From positions 82,430 to 146,429 of the forward strand of contig JAAEAF010003347.1 in NCBI GenBank assembly GCA_011037195.1: 64,000 nt of DNA. The letters run 5' to 3'. Both the position numbers and the translations under genes were made by a program. The stretch comes from Triatoma infestans. Lineage: Eukaryota; Arthropoda; Insecta; Hemiptera; Reduviidae. The notes beneath the pieces were generated by a model that did not search any database, was not told the DNA's origin, and worked only from the letters and a program-made list of their open reading frames with translations. Shown in pieces: positions 11,127-22,229 of this stretch. How positions within the stretch are numbered: position 1 is the first letter of the stretch; each line of letters opens with the position of its first letter.

Positions 11127-12861
11127 GTAAATAAATCAATTTTGATTTTATATTTGGTTGCAAAAATTTATATTTTGCAATACATTACATTTATAATATT
11201 GTTATAAACGGTTCATATTTAATTGAAATATGGTATAGAGGATCCAAAATATAGTATAGAGGATCACGTATTACCCATGTACCAACGCGAATTCAGTCCT
11301 CATACAAGAGAGCACGGTATTTGATTTCACATACTTTCATCTTGAAGTAACCGTATAAATATAGCAAAGAACAAAATTCTAAACAGACTAGACATGTTCA
11401 TCACAAAAAAATGTCAACAGCACTCAAACCAACGAAACTATAGAAGATGATCCATCTTCAGCGTCCATCCCTGTTCACCCACAACTTGACACACAACCTC
11501 TACTCCTCTCCCACTCCAACTTGCTATCTTAATAGAAACAGTATACACGAAAAATTTCAGAGATGCAATAAATTTAAGATGATTTACAAAAACATGTTTT
11601 GAAATAGACGAATTAGCTGTCTATCGAATAGAACTAATAATGGAAGGGGAACTGTGACGAACAGTGACGAATTCAGATCAACATCGATTTCCGTTGAAAA
11701 TATTAAATTTATTTAGAGAAAACAGAATGGCGAAATCACACTGGAAATAAACTTGCATTGCCTATCTTGTGACAAACTTAAAATAGATTTTGCGATTATT
11801 TAATAAATTTTGCAAATATTTCTCTGGAATATGGACCATTAGATCATTCCAATATCAGCACTTGATCTCTCTTTTACTCTCTTCCTTTCCTAATTCTTTT
11901 TTTTTTTCATCTTTTTGAACTCTTAGATTCTTTTAATTAGTTTACTAATTTATTACCAATCCCTAGGCATATTGACATAATGGTAGAAAGTGTTGAGTTA
12001 TTATGGAACAGCTGTGACAAACTTTTATATAATAAATGAGCCCTTTATATAAAGTAAAATTTATATTAATGCAAAGTAATTTTCACTTCACTGTAAAAGT
12101 TCATTGGTTAAAAACTAATGAAGTCCATTAACTTTTATATAAAGCCTCTTCTGAATTAATTGTTTAAGGTATTAAAAATAAAGAGACTAACAGGATTCAG
12201 TATTATTATGTATACTTAGAATGAATTCATTATTTAAAAGATATAAATTGTTAACAGTGAAGTAGTAAAGTAGTGTCCATTGTTCTATTTAACCAACTGT
12301 GTACTGTACGATTTAATGGGGTGGTAATTTGACTAGAGATTAGATCTGAAGCGTTAACTACATTTTAAACATTTATTTTATTCTATTAACAATTATTATA
12401 TTGGTGGACTTTTTTAACAAAGCAAATAATGACTTTGTTTGCGTAGATAAATTAAAGTATTCAAATACATTCCTGACTATCGATTAAATTATCGTTTTGA
12501 CATTCCCTGACTATTAATTAAAAAAACAATTTTTTTTTTTTTTGGCGAATGTTTTTGTAAGTGGGGAAATCAAATTAGATATTCAGTTTAGGTATCAGCA
12601 AAAGTGGATGAATCTCAGCGATTTTTTTTGAATAGTAATTAACTTACTTATGTTTTTCATGAAAATGTCTTCATTGATTTTCTTTTACTAAATAGAAATA
12701 TAAATATAACCCTAAAACAGAGGTTTATTTTAAATCATTTCAAAGTGATTTAAGAGAGTCATGGTGGGGGGCAGCGAAGTAATAAAACGTTTGGCGTGTG
12801 TGATGGATGCAAGAAACTTGAAATAATATTAATTTTTAAATAAATCTAAATTATCAAAATA
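11127..12861. other. AT-rich DNA, no gene seen
   Basis: The region is low in GC with poly-A/T runs. No open frame with recognisable motifs and no repeat copy was seen within the window. Confidence 0.55.
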
Positions 12862-13271
12862 TGTAACATACTCTTGCAAAAGGGCTAGCCAGGTATACAA
12901 GTCCAGTTACTGGTACGGTACAAGAACAATTATGGCATTGTATTACCCCCTTCTCCTCAAAGGGGAGGAATTGAAGAAACAAAGAGAAAAGATATTTTAG
13001 GACAGACTCGTTCTAGCTACCAAGTTGAAAACATCAGAGCCAGTATCAAGTTTTAAGAGTTTATTCCAATTAAATTATAAGCATATTGTTGTGATAATCT
13101 AAAGTAACTTAAATTCTATTAGAGAATATATCTTTTGAAAAACAGTGTGACTTCTTTATTATTGCTAACGCTTCTTCTCTTTTAAACTACATATTTACAA
13201 GCCCTTCATACAAATCCGCTCGTGCTACACAACCAGCTACCACATATACATCATCACACCATAACATTACA
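12862..13271 (+). mobile_element. 5' LTR of a gypsy-like element, family B copy 2
   Basis: It begins TGTAACATACTC and ends CATAACATTACA (TG...CA, 410 bp). It matches 48392-48801 (reverse complement, 410 bp) and 1-460. It is followed after one base by a primer-binding-site-like sequence, so it is a 5' LTR rather than a solo LTR. No gag or pol follows. The sequence after 13290 is non-coding and gives way at about 13944 to a Penelope remnant, so the interior has been lost. Confidence 0.7.
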
Positions 13272-13272
13272 T

Positions 13273-13290
13273 TGGTGGCAGCGGTGGGAT
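13273..13290 (+). promoter_or_regulatory. Primer-binding site next to LTR
   Basis: TGGTGGCAGCGGTGGGAT starts one base after the LTR's terminal CA, beginning with TGG as tRNA-complementary sites do. The same sequence occurs on the minus strand at 40445-40462 beside the family A LTR, so the two LTR families share a primer type. The tRNA was not identified. Confidence 0.65.
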
Positions 13291-13943
13291 ATTTTCAACG
13301 AGAATCCACAAATTTACAAGTACGTAAAAATTTCAGTTTCATAATTATACAAATTATCCATCAGATAATTTGATTGTTTTTAATTATTTTCTCAGCGGAA
13401 ATAATATTTTTATTAAATATTTCCCATTATTGAATTTCTAGTGAATTTCATTTTTAAATTTTTGTAATTCTACCACTTGTACCTCAATCCCTTGTGAATT
13501 TTGAATTTATGAGTGTACTTATGGTGGAAACTTCATTTTCCACCTTTCTGGCTAGCATTTAATTTCTGATGACTACTCCTTTGTATTTAAGGCGAAAAAC
13601 TCCTTGTATTCTAACTATATTGCTTAATAATTTTCAAAGTCTTGTCCTTTAATAAAATAAGTTATGGGCCAGAAAACACCTTAATCAGATCGTAACAACA
13701 TCGGGGCTAAAGGTAGGGTGAGGCAAAACGCTTATTCCCTTGCAAATTATGTCTAAAATTTTATCTGTCGTCTGCTTATTTCTGTTGTTGCTGACTAGTT
13801 TCGAATTCTCAACTATGTCATGTTCACGTAGTAGTATGAATGCACGTGTATAATAAATAAAAAGCAATAAGTATAAGTTATAATTGGAAATGAAATACTA
13901 GTTTATAATAAATATCGAGTTTAGAAAACTAATTAAAATTAAG

Positions 13944-15440
13944 GGAAGTAGCCTAGGACCTAATCTTGCGGATATCATCATGTCTGAATTAATTTAAAAT
14001 TCTATTAAAAAACTATCCTTTACAATTCCTTTTTTCTCCAAAAATGTTGATGACTGTTTAACCTAAAGAACATATCCATACCATCCTGAATACTTTTAAT
14101 ACATACCATCCCCGTTTACAATTTACACACGACGTAGAAATAGATAATAAAATTAATTTTTTAGACATGACGATTATCCGTGAAGAAAATGGTCCTCTTA
14201 TTACCAATTGGTTAATGAAATACATACGTTCTGACAGATTCCTCCATTTCCTTTCCAATCATCCATATAACCAGAAAATCAACTTCGTTAAATCCTTTAC
14301 CAAACGTGTACTTCATCTTAGGCATCCCCATTTCCATGATAAGAACAAGTTAAAATTATCTAAGATATTTAAAAAAAATGGCTATCCTCTCCATACAGTA
14401 CAAAAAATATTATATCTACGATCCACAGATAATATCATCAACCTGACTCCCTCTACGCCATCATAGCAACTTCCAATATCCTATATCTCCATCCCATACA
14501 TAGAAGGTCAAAAAATTGTTAAAATTTTCAAGAAATATAATCTTTCCATTGCTCACAAAAACTCCAATCCTCTAAAAAAAAACTCTTTTCTAAACTAAAA
14601 GACCCCACACCCACAACTTTATTATCAGATATAATTTATAAAATAAATTGTTTACAATGCCCAGCTACATACATAGGACAAACATCTCAATATTTAAAAA
14701 ATAGACTGTAACAACATAAATACGACTGTAAAACTAAAAAAAAACCGACTGACATGACTACAGCACTAACGAAACACTGCATGCATTACAATCATGAATT
14801 TGACATGGAAATCACTAAAATTCTCTCCATCAACAATAATAATAAAAAAAGAAATATATTGGAAATGATTCATATTAAAAAAAATTAAAATATCTATCAA
14901 TTTTAGAACAGACACCAAAAAACCTATCCCTCAGTTATAACAATCTCCTGGAATTTCCTAAACAACATACAGACTAAGACACGGTTTTCCCATCCGCTCT
15001 CCTAGCCCTTTATAAACCTTGACCCATCCAATGTCCGTAACACTTGGTGATGGTATGTCACAGGTTAAACTAGATTAATTACTACTGGAATTCTAACTGA
15101 AAATTTTTGTAAGTACATTTCCTAAGTTATTTCCATACTTTACTCTTATATATGCCACATGTTTTTCAATAGTTGTGATTTAGATTATATAATACTGGTG
15201 ATTTAGTTTAATGTTGATCTGTTCTACAACAATAGTTTAAAATAATTTAAATGTGCTATATATATCATACTCTTTATTTAGTTTATATTTATATAGTTTA
15301 TTTTAAAATATGTTTATTCTGAAAATATTTATTTTAAGTTCATATTTTATGTTGTTTCTATTTTTTATTGATTTGTATTAAAACCTTTGTACATACCCTG
15401 AAGAAGGCAATAAATTTGCCGACGTCGGTAGAAATTTAAA
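13944..15440 (+). pseudogene. Penelope-like element remnant: RT C-terminus and GIY-YIG endonuclease
   Basis: Translated piecewise it shows the end of the RT palm (GPNLADIIMSEL, from 13944), then NVDDCLT at the place of the catalytic YVDD, then an open stretch from 14062 to 14466 with HPRLQFTHDVEI, INFLDMTIIR and FLSNHPYNQKINFVKSF, all typical of Penelope RTs. After frameshifts near 14466 and in an A run at 14574-14582, the GIY-YIG domain follows: IIYKINCLQC...YIGQTSQYLKNRL, an in-frame stop, then HKYDC. Penelope elements retrotranspose with an RT of the telomerase-related group and this nuclease. The copy is 5'-truncated and has several stops and frameshifts. It ends with a hammerhead remnant (15394-15432), as expected for a Penelope tail. 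Family assignment is firm; function is lost. Confidence 0.85.
15394..15432 (+). ncRNA. Hammerhead ribozyme remnant at Penelope 3' end
   Basis: Stem I strands TACC and GGTA flank CTGAAGA, one unpaired A, stem II GGC/GCC with an AATAAATTT loop, then GACGTC where GAAACGTC is expected. Loss of two A residues from the GAAA core should abolish cleavage. Its position about 500 bp after the GIY-YIG remnant supports its origin in a Penelope tail. Confidence 0.7.
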
Positions 15441-15869
15441 AAGAGTTCTTTTGTATGACCGAACCTCAACATCCAATTTACAACATTAAAATTAAGTCTT
15501 TCATTAAAGGTATTAAGTAGTGTATATGTACAATACTATGTATCTTGTCAAATTATTTTTAAACACGAGGGTGGACAATATAAAATTTCCAGACTATACA
15601 TAAATAAGAATATATAAAGTTTTTTTTAAAAAAAAAAGATTAAGGAATATATAAAATTATATGCGAGTAAACTATAAATAAATATTAAAATACCTGCAAG
15701 ATTAATATAAGAAAATATGTAGGTAAATTGGGTATAATAAGCAGTTTGGTAGAAAATTATGAACTTGAGATAGATAGAAAGGGTATTAAAATAAATAATA
15801 CTAAATAAAAATGTACTTTATGAATTATCATGCTTATTTATATTTTTTCATACTTATTTATATTAAAAA

Positions 15870-16565
15870 ATGTGGGAGTTTATACTACTTAAGTAGTTAA
15901 ATACATGGTGAAAATTTTCTCACTCCATTTCCACGTTGAAATGCAAAAAAACCAGGTCATTTTTTTAAAGATTCTTATATAAACTTCATTTTTCTTCAAG
16001 ACACAATATTAACCGTGAAATATATTGTTAATAATTAGAGAAATATCAGCAAGATAAGTGGAAAAAAAAAGAAAGAAAGAAAAAAAACTTGACGGAAATA
16101 TGTAGCAACTATTGACGTTTCTTTGGTTCAGAAATCTTTGCTGAATTCAAGACTTCAATGATGTGATATGCATACAAAAAAATAATCAACTTAATAATGA
16201 GGAGAAATGTTAAATTGTATTTTGAATATAAGAAAATAGTTTTATCGAAATTTATAAAATTGTTAAGGCGTTTTAAGTTTAACGTTTTTCACTGAATAGA
16301 TCTTGGAATTGGAATCAAAATTAATCATAAAATGTTGATCTCCAATTTCTCTGAAAAAGGGATTAGTAAGCTAAACATTATTAGGAAATAAAATATGGGC
16401 GGAATATATCAACCCAGGAAATAAGTGCTAAATTATAATTTAATTAACCAGAACACAAAGGAAGTTGGAAATTGTAATAAAATGGATTTAGTAATCGAAA
16501 CAAGGGATGGCGTTCTAATCTTGGATTTCCAGCTCATTATTAGATTATTATTGTCAGATTAGATT
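15870..16565 (+). repeat. Left arm of a 0.7-kb dispersed inverted repeat
   Basis: It is reverse-complementary over roughly 690 bp to 28795-29540, with blocks such as acttgacggaaatatgtagc, aggcgttttaa and atgggcggaatatatcaacc. Both copies are AT-rich and non-coding, with similar indels at homopolymers. They are two copies of an unclassified transposon lying 12 kb apart in opposite orientation. Both end in an agattagatt-type sequence on one side and taagtagt/taattagt on the other. Confidence 0.7.
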
Positions 16566-17459
16566 TGATTATTAGATAATGATAGATTTGATTATTAATG
16601 CGATGGTGTTATTTAAATTAGGTTAAATTTTGTATAATGCAATTAGTTTCAGAAATAATATTATTATAAAGTAATAGGATTTTAATAAAAAAGAAAAGGA
16701 AATCAACAATTTTCTAAACCTTTTATCAATTATTAATAATCAATTAAAGTAATGGCAAATATATATTGATTTATAGGTTAATATAGTTTTTATGCTAGAA
16801 CATTAAATCTAAATATTGAGTATGACAGGAAACTTAATGTAAATTTATGTTGAATATCATTTGATTCATTGCAGTATTAGTTGTTGGCTTTACACCAAAA
16901 TGCAAATATATTCTTGTAACAGCAAACATTAAAGGAACATGTGAGCACCGGATAAGGTGGGTAGAAATAGTTTTGGATATAGCAGTTAGATGTAATGACC
17001 CGTGAACTTTGTTTTGTGTCTTCATTTTCATATATATATATATATTTTGTAGTTTTATGGAGAAATTATTATTAATACATACAAAATAGTGATTACTGTG
17101 GGAGAGAACTTATATTAAATATAAACAATTCACGTTGTCTGTCTATTTCACTGTGTGATAGTAAAGTATTATTATTAGTATAGAAACGAGTGACTAGTTG
17201 TAAACAATAGTATTATAAAACTATAATATAATATCACGATCTTTAATCAATCCAGAGTATCTTCCGTATCCTGGACTTGTCACCCTCATAATTTTAGAAG
17301 TGTGCTGTGAAAGATAAGACTAGAAACAACTAGAAAGAAAAGCAGAATCCTTATGTTTTCTCTGTCTAAATATGTAAGTTTAAACTTCAGAAAATTCGAA
17401 AATGTAAACACGATTAAATATTTGGACACCATATTTCCAAGGCAGAGAGAGAGATATAA
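16566..17459. other. AT-rich DNA, no gene seen
   Basis: A short TA repeat lies at 17031-17044. No motif-bearing frame was seen. Confidence 0.5.
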
Positions 17460-18000
17460 TAAGTGAAGTTTAGGTGCTGGTTCCAGGATGTTTCTTCGCA
17501 GTGAAGCGGATGATGAATTCTAAGGCCATTTCGTTAAACCATAAGCTCCGAATTTATAAGACCCATGATATTACATGCGAGTGAAAATTGGTTAATTAAC
17601 CGAAGTGACTGCGTGTTTTTTTGGGAGAGGAAAAATCTATGAAGTATATTCGGTCTTAAACTGGAGTATACGATATGGAAGATAAGAAATAATCAGAAAC
17701 TAAATGTGAGTTATTTGCGCGACCAGATCTCTAGTCGCGGAAAGTAAGGCAAAAAGGCTTGACTGGCTGGGACATACAGAGTGAATAATTACGAATTCTA
17801 TCTTAAGCAAGGTGTACAGGAATAAGTCCGAAGGAAGAAGAAAGGTGGATAGGCCAAGAAGAATTTGGTTGAAAGAGGTGGATGATGTCTTGAGAGAGAT
17901 CGGGGTAAGAAGATGTAGGTCCAAGATAATGGACAAGGATCGAGTGGAGGAAAATTACTAAGAAGACCAGGGCCCTTTTTAGGGCTTTAACGCAAAAAAA
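17460..18000 (+). pseudogene. Decayed C-terminus of RTE-type LINE reverse transcriptase
   Basis: Across all three frames with many stops one can read HKLRIYKTHDI, then FGRGKI/ERKNL in place of FERKILR, RLDWLGH (17757-17777), EGRRKVDRPRRIWLKEVDD and vREIGVRRCRSKIMDKDRV. This is the same order of motifs as at 10300-10721. It ends in an aaaaaatgatgattt tract, matching the ATG-rich 3' ends of the family. It is clearly older than the 10-kb copy. No TSD was recognised. Confidence 0.7.
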
Positions 18001-18129
18001 TGATGATTTAGTTGGAAAAATTAACAATATGGATGAAAAAAATATATAAATTTTTGGGAAGACCGACAATAACATTCTAATCGAATAGCTACGTTATGGA
18101 AGCGTGCCTTATTAACTTTCAACGTGTAA

Positions 18130-18174
18130 CGACCCTGAAGAGGCTCATTCCAACATGGGCGAAACGTCGGTTTT
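18130..18174 (+). ncRNA. Hammerhead ribozyme, ACGT stem III subtype (core intact)
   Basis: In order: stem I strand (G)ACC; CTGAAGA; one unpaired G; stem II GCTCAT with loop TCCAAC and ATGGGC (one G-U wobble); GAAA; CGTC with cleavage after C; and GGT(T) closing stem I. Stem III is the palindrome A-CG-U, so again minimal and suited to dimers. The conserved core is complete. It differs from the ACCGGT subtype at 484-521 and matches the subtype of the Penelope remnant at 15394. No Penelope coding sequence was recognised next to it. Confidence 0.75.
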
Positions 18175-18327
18175 GTTAGCAAACCTCTGACCCGGTCTCA
18201 AACCGGAAACCCAAATGTTTTTCATGAAAATGGCCGCGGAAACCTAAAAGATCAAAAGTCGATATAATTTAGATTCTCCCATTCATGTAACATTGAAGCC
18301 AAATAAACGTCTTTTAATAATTATAAA

Positions 18328-20104
18328 CTATTTAAAAAAGGGAACCCTGAATTACCCGAGAACTACAGGGGCATTGCCCTTGTAAATTGTATTACAAAGA
18401 TCTTTACAATAATTGTGAACAGTCGACTTAACAGTTGGGTTGAATCAAATGGGGTGTTACCGGTGGAACAATTCGGCTTTAGAGCCGGAAAGAGTTGCGT
18501 CGATGCTGTTTTTGTTCTGAATTCTGCCATTAACATCCAGTTAAGGTCGAAGAACAGTCAGGTCTGGGTCATCTTCGTTGATTTTATGAAGGCCTTAGAC
18601 TCTGTGTCCCACGACCTTCTTTGGCTCAAGCTATTTGATCAAGGAATTAGCCCAAAATTTATAAGATTAATTAAAAAAATTTATGATAATGCTGTAGTTT
18701 TCATTGACCAACAAGCCACTCAATCTAGGGAAATAAATGTCAACAGAGGAATCCTTCAGGGGGAAAAATTATCTCCTTTGCTTTTCTCACTTTTTATTTG
18801 TGATATTGTGGACTTTTTCCGCCTTAATGGGGCTACTGGTGTCAGCATCGATAGCGCGACTGACCTGTTAATGTTACTATATGCCGATGATCTGGCTATC
18901 TTGGCATATTCGTGGTGTGATGCTCATTTAAACTTTCGTTATTAGCTAAGTACTGCGAAAGAAATGAGCTTGTAGTGAATACCTCAAAAACAGTTATAGT
19001 ACCATTTAACAGGGCTGGCCGCATCAAGAAACATTCTACTTTTACATATAACGGTGTCCCAATAGTAGTTAGAAGTATTTTTACATACCTAGGTGTACCT
19101 TTTGCTTCCTCTGGGAAATTTAGACTGGCATGCGAATTTTTTGTATCTAAGAGCTCCGTTGCAATACCGAGAGTTTTAAACGTTTATCATACTACAAATC
19201 TGACAATTGGAAGTCTAAAATGCTTCTTTATAATAGTATGATCTCCGCCGTGCTTTTATACGCCTCAGAAATCTGGGCGTTGAACTATTTTACTCAAGTT
19301 GAACGCGTTCAACTAAAATTTTTAAAGATGCTCCTGACTCTGCCACTTCACACCCCTGATAGTTATGTCCGTCTTGAATCTAAATGCCTCCACATTAAGG
19401 TCAGAGTCTTTAGTAGAGCCTTGAAATTCTGGGTAAAATTGTTATCCGCGGATAATGTTTCTCTGATGAGAAAGTGTTATACCAGACTTGTAGAACTTCT
19501 GCCTAACTCTAATGTTCCTTTTAATTGGGCTGGTTTCCTGAGGGATTTACTGTTTTCCATTGGAGCTCAGGATGTGTGGCAGCTGCAGAACGCGGATAGT
19601 TGTACCTTAAAAGAGCTAAATTTAAAATTTTCTAATAACTGTTTTAGCAGAGATATAGACATGATAATAATTAACTCAACATATAATCCAAATTACAGAT
19701 TATTATGTACTTTAGGGCAGAATAATGAGCTTATTAATTTTAATTGTAATTTTGTAATGACTAGAGTAATTGTTCAATTCAGGGTAATTAGCAATAAGTA
19801 TCCAACTGTTTTGTATAATGGTGTAAGACATCATTTTTACCCTGATAGAACCTGTTTTACTTGTTTTAGTAATCAAAAAGATGATATTGCACATTTTCTT
19901 CTAAGCTGCTCTTATTATAGAAAACTAAGGGAGAAATGGCTCCACAAGTATTTAAGGGCTGGCCCTGACCCTCTCCTCCCTCTATTTAATATTGAGGACA
20001 AATCAAAACTGAAATGTATTTTTTATTACCTTGCGGGCGCTTTAGATGAGAGATCAAAGTTTGTTAACTGTATTTTTGGTAGCTATAACGCTATCTCTTT
20101 TTAA
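18328..20104 (+). pseudogene. LINE reverse transcriptase fragment, three frames
   Basis: Frame one (to the stop at 18945) has YRGIALVNCITKIF, QFGFRAGKSCVDAVFVL, FVDFMKALDSVSHDLLW (first catalytic Asp), GILQGEKLSPLLFSLF and YADDLAIL (catalytic YADD near 18880). A shift near 18920-18948 moves to a second frame with YCERNELVVNTSKTVIV and IFTYLGVPF. A second shift near 19200-19222 moves to the 294-aa C-terminal frame, which runs unbroken from LLYNSMISAVLLYASEIW through a cysteine cluster FTCFSNQKDDIAHFLLSC to the stop. Endonuclease and ORF1 are absent because of 5' truncation. Sequence style resembles the ingi/Vingi branch of I-group LINEs, recalled rather than searched. Only two frameshifts and no nonsense inside the last 885 bp suggest a fairly young insertion. 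Confidence 0.85.
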
Positions 20105-20351
20105 GAGTGAATCTAAATTTTCAGTTAATTAATTTAATGATATGAAGGAATTTGTACCAGTGCTAATTATTATTTTTACTAGAATATATTGCTTCTTGTT
20201 TTTGTAATATTTATATTTTTATTCTGTATTTTAAGGCTTAAATCTTATTTGATGTATTTTCATTTCATCCTTTTTTTCTATTGTAGCTTTTATTGTCTAG
20301 CAGAGGCCAACTCTCTTGCTATAGAATGTATTTTCTATAAAGCATTAAATA

Positions 20352-20390
<39 letters not shown>
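18330..20390 (+). mobile_element. 5'-truncated I-group LINE with (TAA)n tail and TSD
   Basis: It is flanked by a perfect 14-bp direct repeat, AATAATTATAAACT, at 18316-18329 and 20391-20404. It begins inside the RT fingers (FKKGNPELPENYRGIALVN) and ends in a (TAA)n tract. A TAA-type tail rather than poly-A is characteristic of I/ingi-group LINEs. The 3' UTR is about 240 bp. Confidence 0.85.

Positions 20391-20393
<3 letters not shown>
20342..20393. repeat. (TAA)n LINE tail
   Basis: About sixteen TAA units terminate the LINE at 18330-20390 and run into its downstream target-site duplication. Confidence 0.9.
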
Positions 20394-20396
<3 letters not shown>

Positions 20397-20724
20397 TATA
20401 AACTTTGAAGAAAATTAGAAATATTGTAATTATGTAAATTGCATTAGTGAGTGTTTTACATCGGATTTTTTTTTTTAAAGTTGTGTATTTTAAAACAGAT
20501 TGTTTTGGTCTTCTTCGAAAGTAAAACCGAACAAATTCAGTCTCGTGAAAGTTAAGGTACAGTGACCATCGTGTTTTTGTGCAACGTACCTTGCTCTTCA
20601 CTACAACAAACAGCATATCTGTCTACCTGTATTTACAGGGAGTAGTTTTATTTTATTACTATATTTTTTATAATTTTCTTTTTATTTTCTATTTTAATTT
20701 TCTTTTGCCTTTTATTTTATTAAT

Positions 20725-20760
20725 ATCTCTATTAATCTTTTAATTAAGATTAATAGAGAT
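20725..20760 (+). promoter_or_regulatory. Perfect hairpin overlapping the ORF1 start codon
   Basis: ATCTCTATTAATCTT (20725-20739) pairs perfectly with AAGATTAATAGAGAT (20746-20760) around a 6-base loop TTAATT. The A and T of the ATG at 20759 are the last two bases of the 3' arm, so the initiator sits at the base of a 15-bp stem. A translational control role is inference. Confidence 0.75.
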
Positions 20761-22218
20761 GGATGAAGCAGCAATGTTTCCTGATCCAAAATCCCCTGAT
20801 ATTCCCCAAAATATTTTTAAACTTAAATCAAAATGGTGCCAAAAATTTGTGGTCATGTCTTTGACCCCAAATGATTCAAATACCACATTTAATAGTTTCA
20901 GCCCTTTCAAAATTTGCAAATTTGTGAAAGGTTATGCCCCGAATACTTCGATAAAATTTTTAAGAAATGGCACAGTACTACTAACTGTTAACTCTGAAAA
21001 AGACTTTTACAACTTACAATATATTAAAACCTATGAAAATATCGCTATAACATTTAGTTTACATAAATCCCTAAATTTCTCAAGAGGGGTGATATATGTA
21101 AACGAATTAATCAACTGTAGTGAATCCGAAATGGAAAGTGAACTAGCAAATCAGTGTGTCACTAAGATACGAAGAATAATGAGAACTGTAAACGGAAGTA
21201 AGGTTCCTACACCTCTACTCATTTTAACTTTTGAAAAACCGACGATACCAGAAAGACTGCACTTAGATTTTATGTCTGTGAGGGTCAGGCCTTATGAACC
21301 CAACCCTCTGTTATGCTTTTCCTGCTATCGATATCGACATACAAGAAAATACTGTCAAATAAATAATTGTGGGAAGTGTGGCGAGAATTCTCACGAGTCG
21401 AATAACTGTGAAAACTCTCCCAAATGTATCAACTGTTCTGATGCCCATCCAGCATATGATCGTAAATGTCCTACATACATCCGTGAAAAGAAATTAGAGA
21501 AAATTCGATCACAAGAAAAAGTATCATACAGACAGGCTGAACTCACACTGAGACGTCAAGAATCGGCGATAACCAGTGCCACATACTCCCAGGTTGCTAT
21601 GAACCCCCCTTCCACAAGTAACTCTACTCCAACACTCTCAGTCTCTTCTGCCATGCCCACCACCTCTGTTCCCGTAACAAATACAAACAATACCGAAATT
21701 TTGGTCGAACAAATAAATAAATTGACTAATATAATTGAACTTCTTGCCAATAGAAAAACACATTGGAAACAATCGTAAAAACAAGTGAAACAAAAGAAAC
21801 TCCATTAACCATCAGTATTCCTGCTCAACCTCAAGTAAACACTGTTAAGACTTTATTGGAAAGTAAAACTAACACACAAAATGTAAAAATTAATGTAGCT
21901 AAAATTGCTACAAATAAATCAGCTCAACAAATAAGCCTAAAAAGAGATAGACCAATATCCCAATGTTCATCGCTTAGTGAAGCCCTCACTCTCCCTCCCT
22001 CTTCGACCAACCAAATAAGTCCAAGTTTAAACCTTAAACCTAACCCCCGCGTCCTAAAAAACACACAAAAACAGATGCTGCAACTTAATCGTGCAGCTCT
22101 GAAACTGCTAATCGTCCATATCTATTGCTGCTATGCAGATATTAATGAAGGTACCTATGAATATAAGTTTCTCCTTTATGGCCTTTATAATAAACAATAC
22201 ATTCACATACTAAATTAA
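20759..22218 (+). pseudogene. LINE ORF1, gag-like RNA-binding protein with three zinc knuckles (one frameshift)
   Basis: The product of this ORF binds LINE RNA and forms the ribonucleoprotein needed for retrotransposition. The first frame (20759-21778, ATG at the foot of a hairpin) holds an N-terminal domain and then CX2CX4HX4C (CFSCYRYRHTRKYC, residues about 180-193), a second CX2CX4HX4C (CGKCGENSHESNNC) and CX2CX3HX6C (CINCSDAHPAYDRKC). A basic linker and a Ser/Thr/Pro-rich segment follow. This knuckle trio is typical of I- and Jockey-group ORF1 proteins. At the A5 run 21754-21758 the frame changes, and a Thr/Lys/Ser-rich C-terminal tail of about 150 aa continues in the next frame to the stop at 22216-22218, 11 bp before ORF2. 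The shift could be a mutation or programmed slippage; a single copy cannot tell. Confidence 0.85.
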
Positions 22219-22229
22219 TCTAATCTAAA

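Noticed and set aside
13840..13943. Extension of the Penelope RT upstream of 13944
   Set aside because: All frames are closed by stops and no RT motif could be read, so the copy is taken as 5'-truncated.
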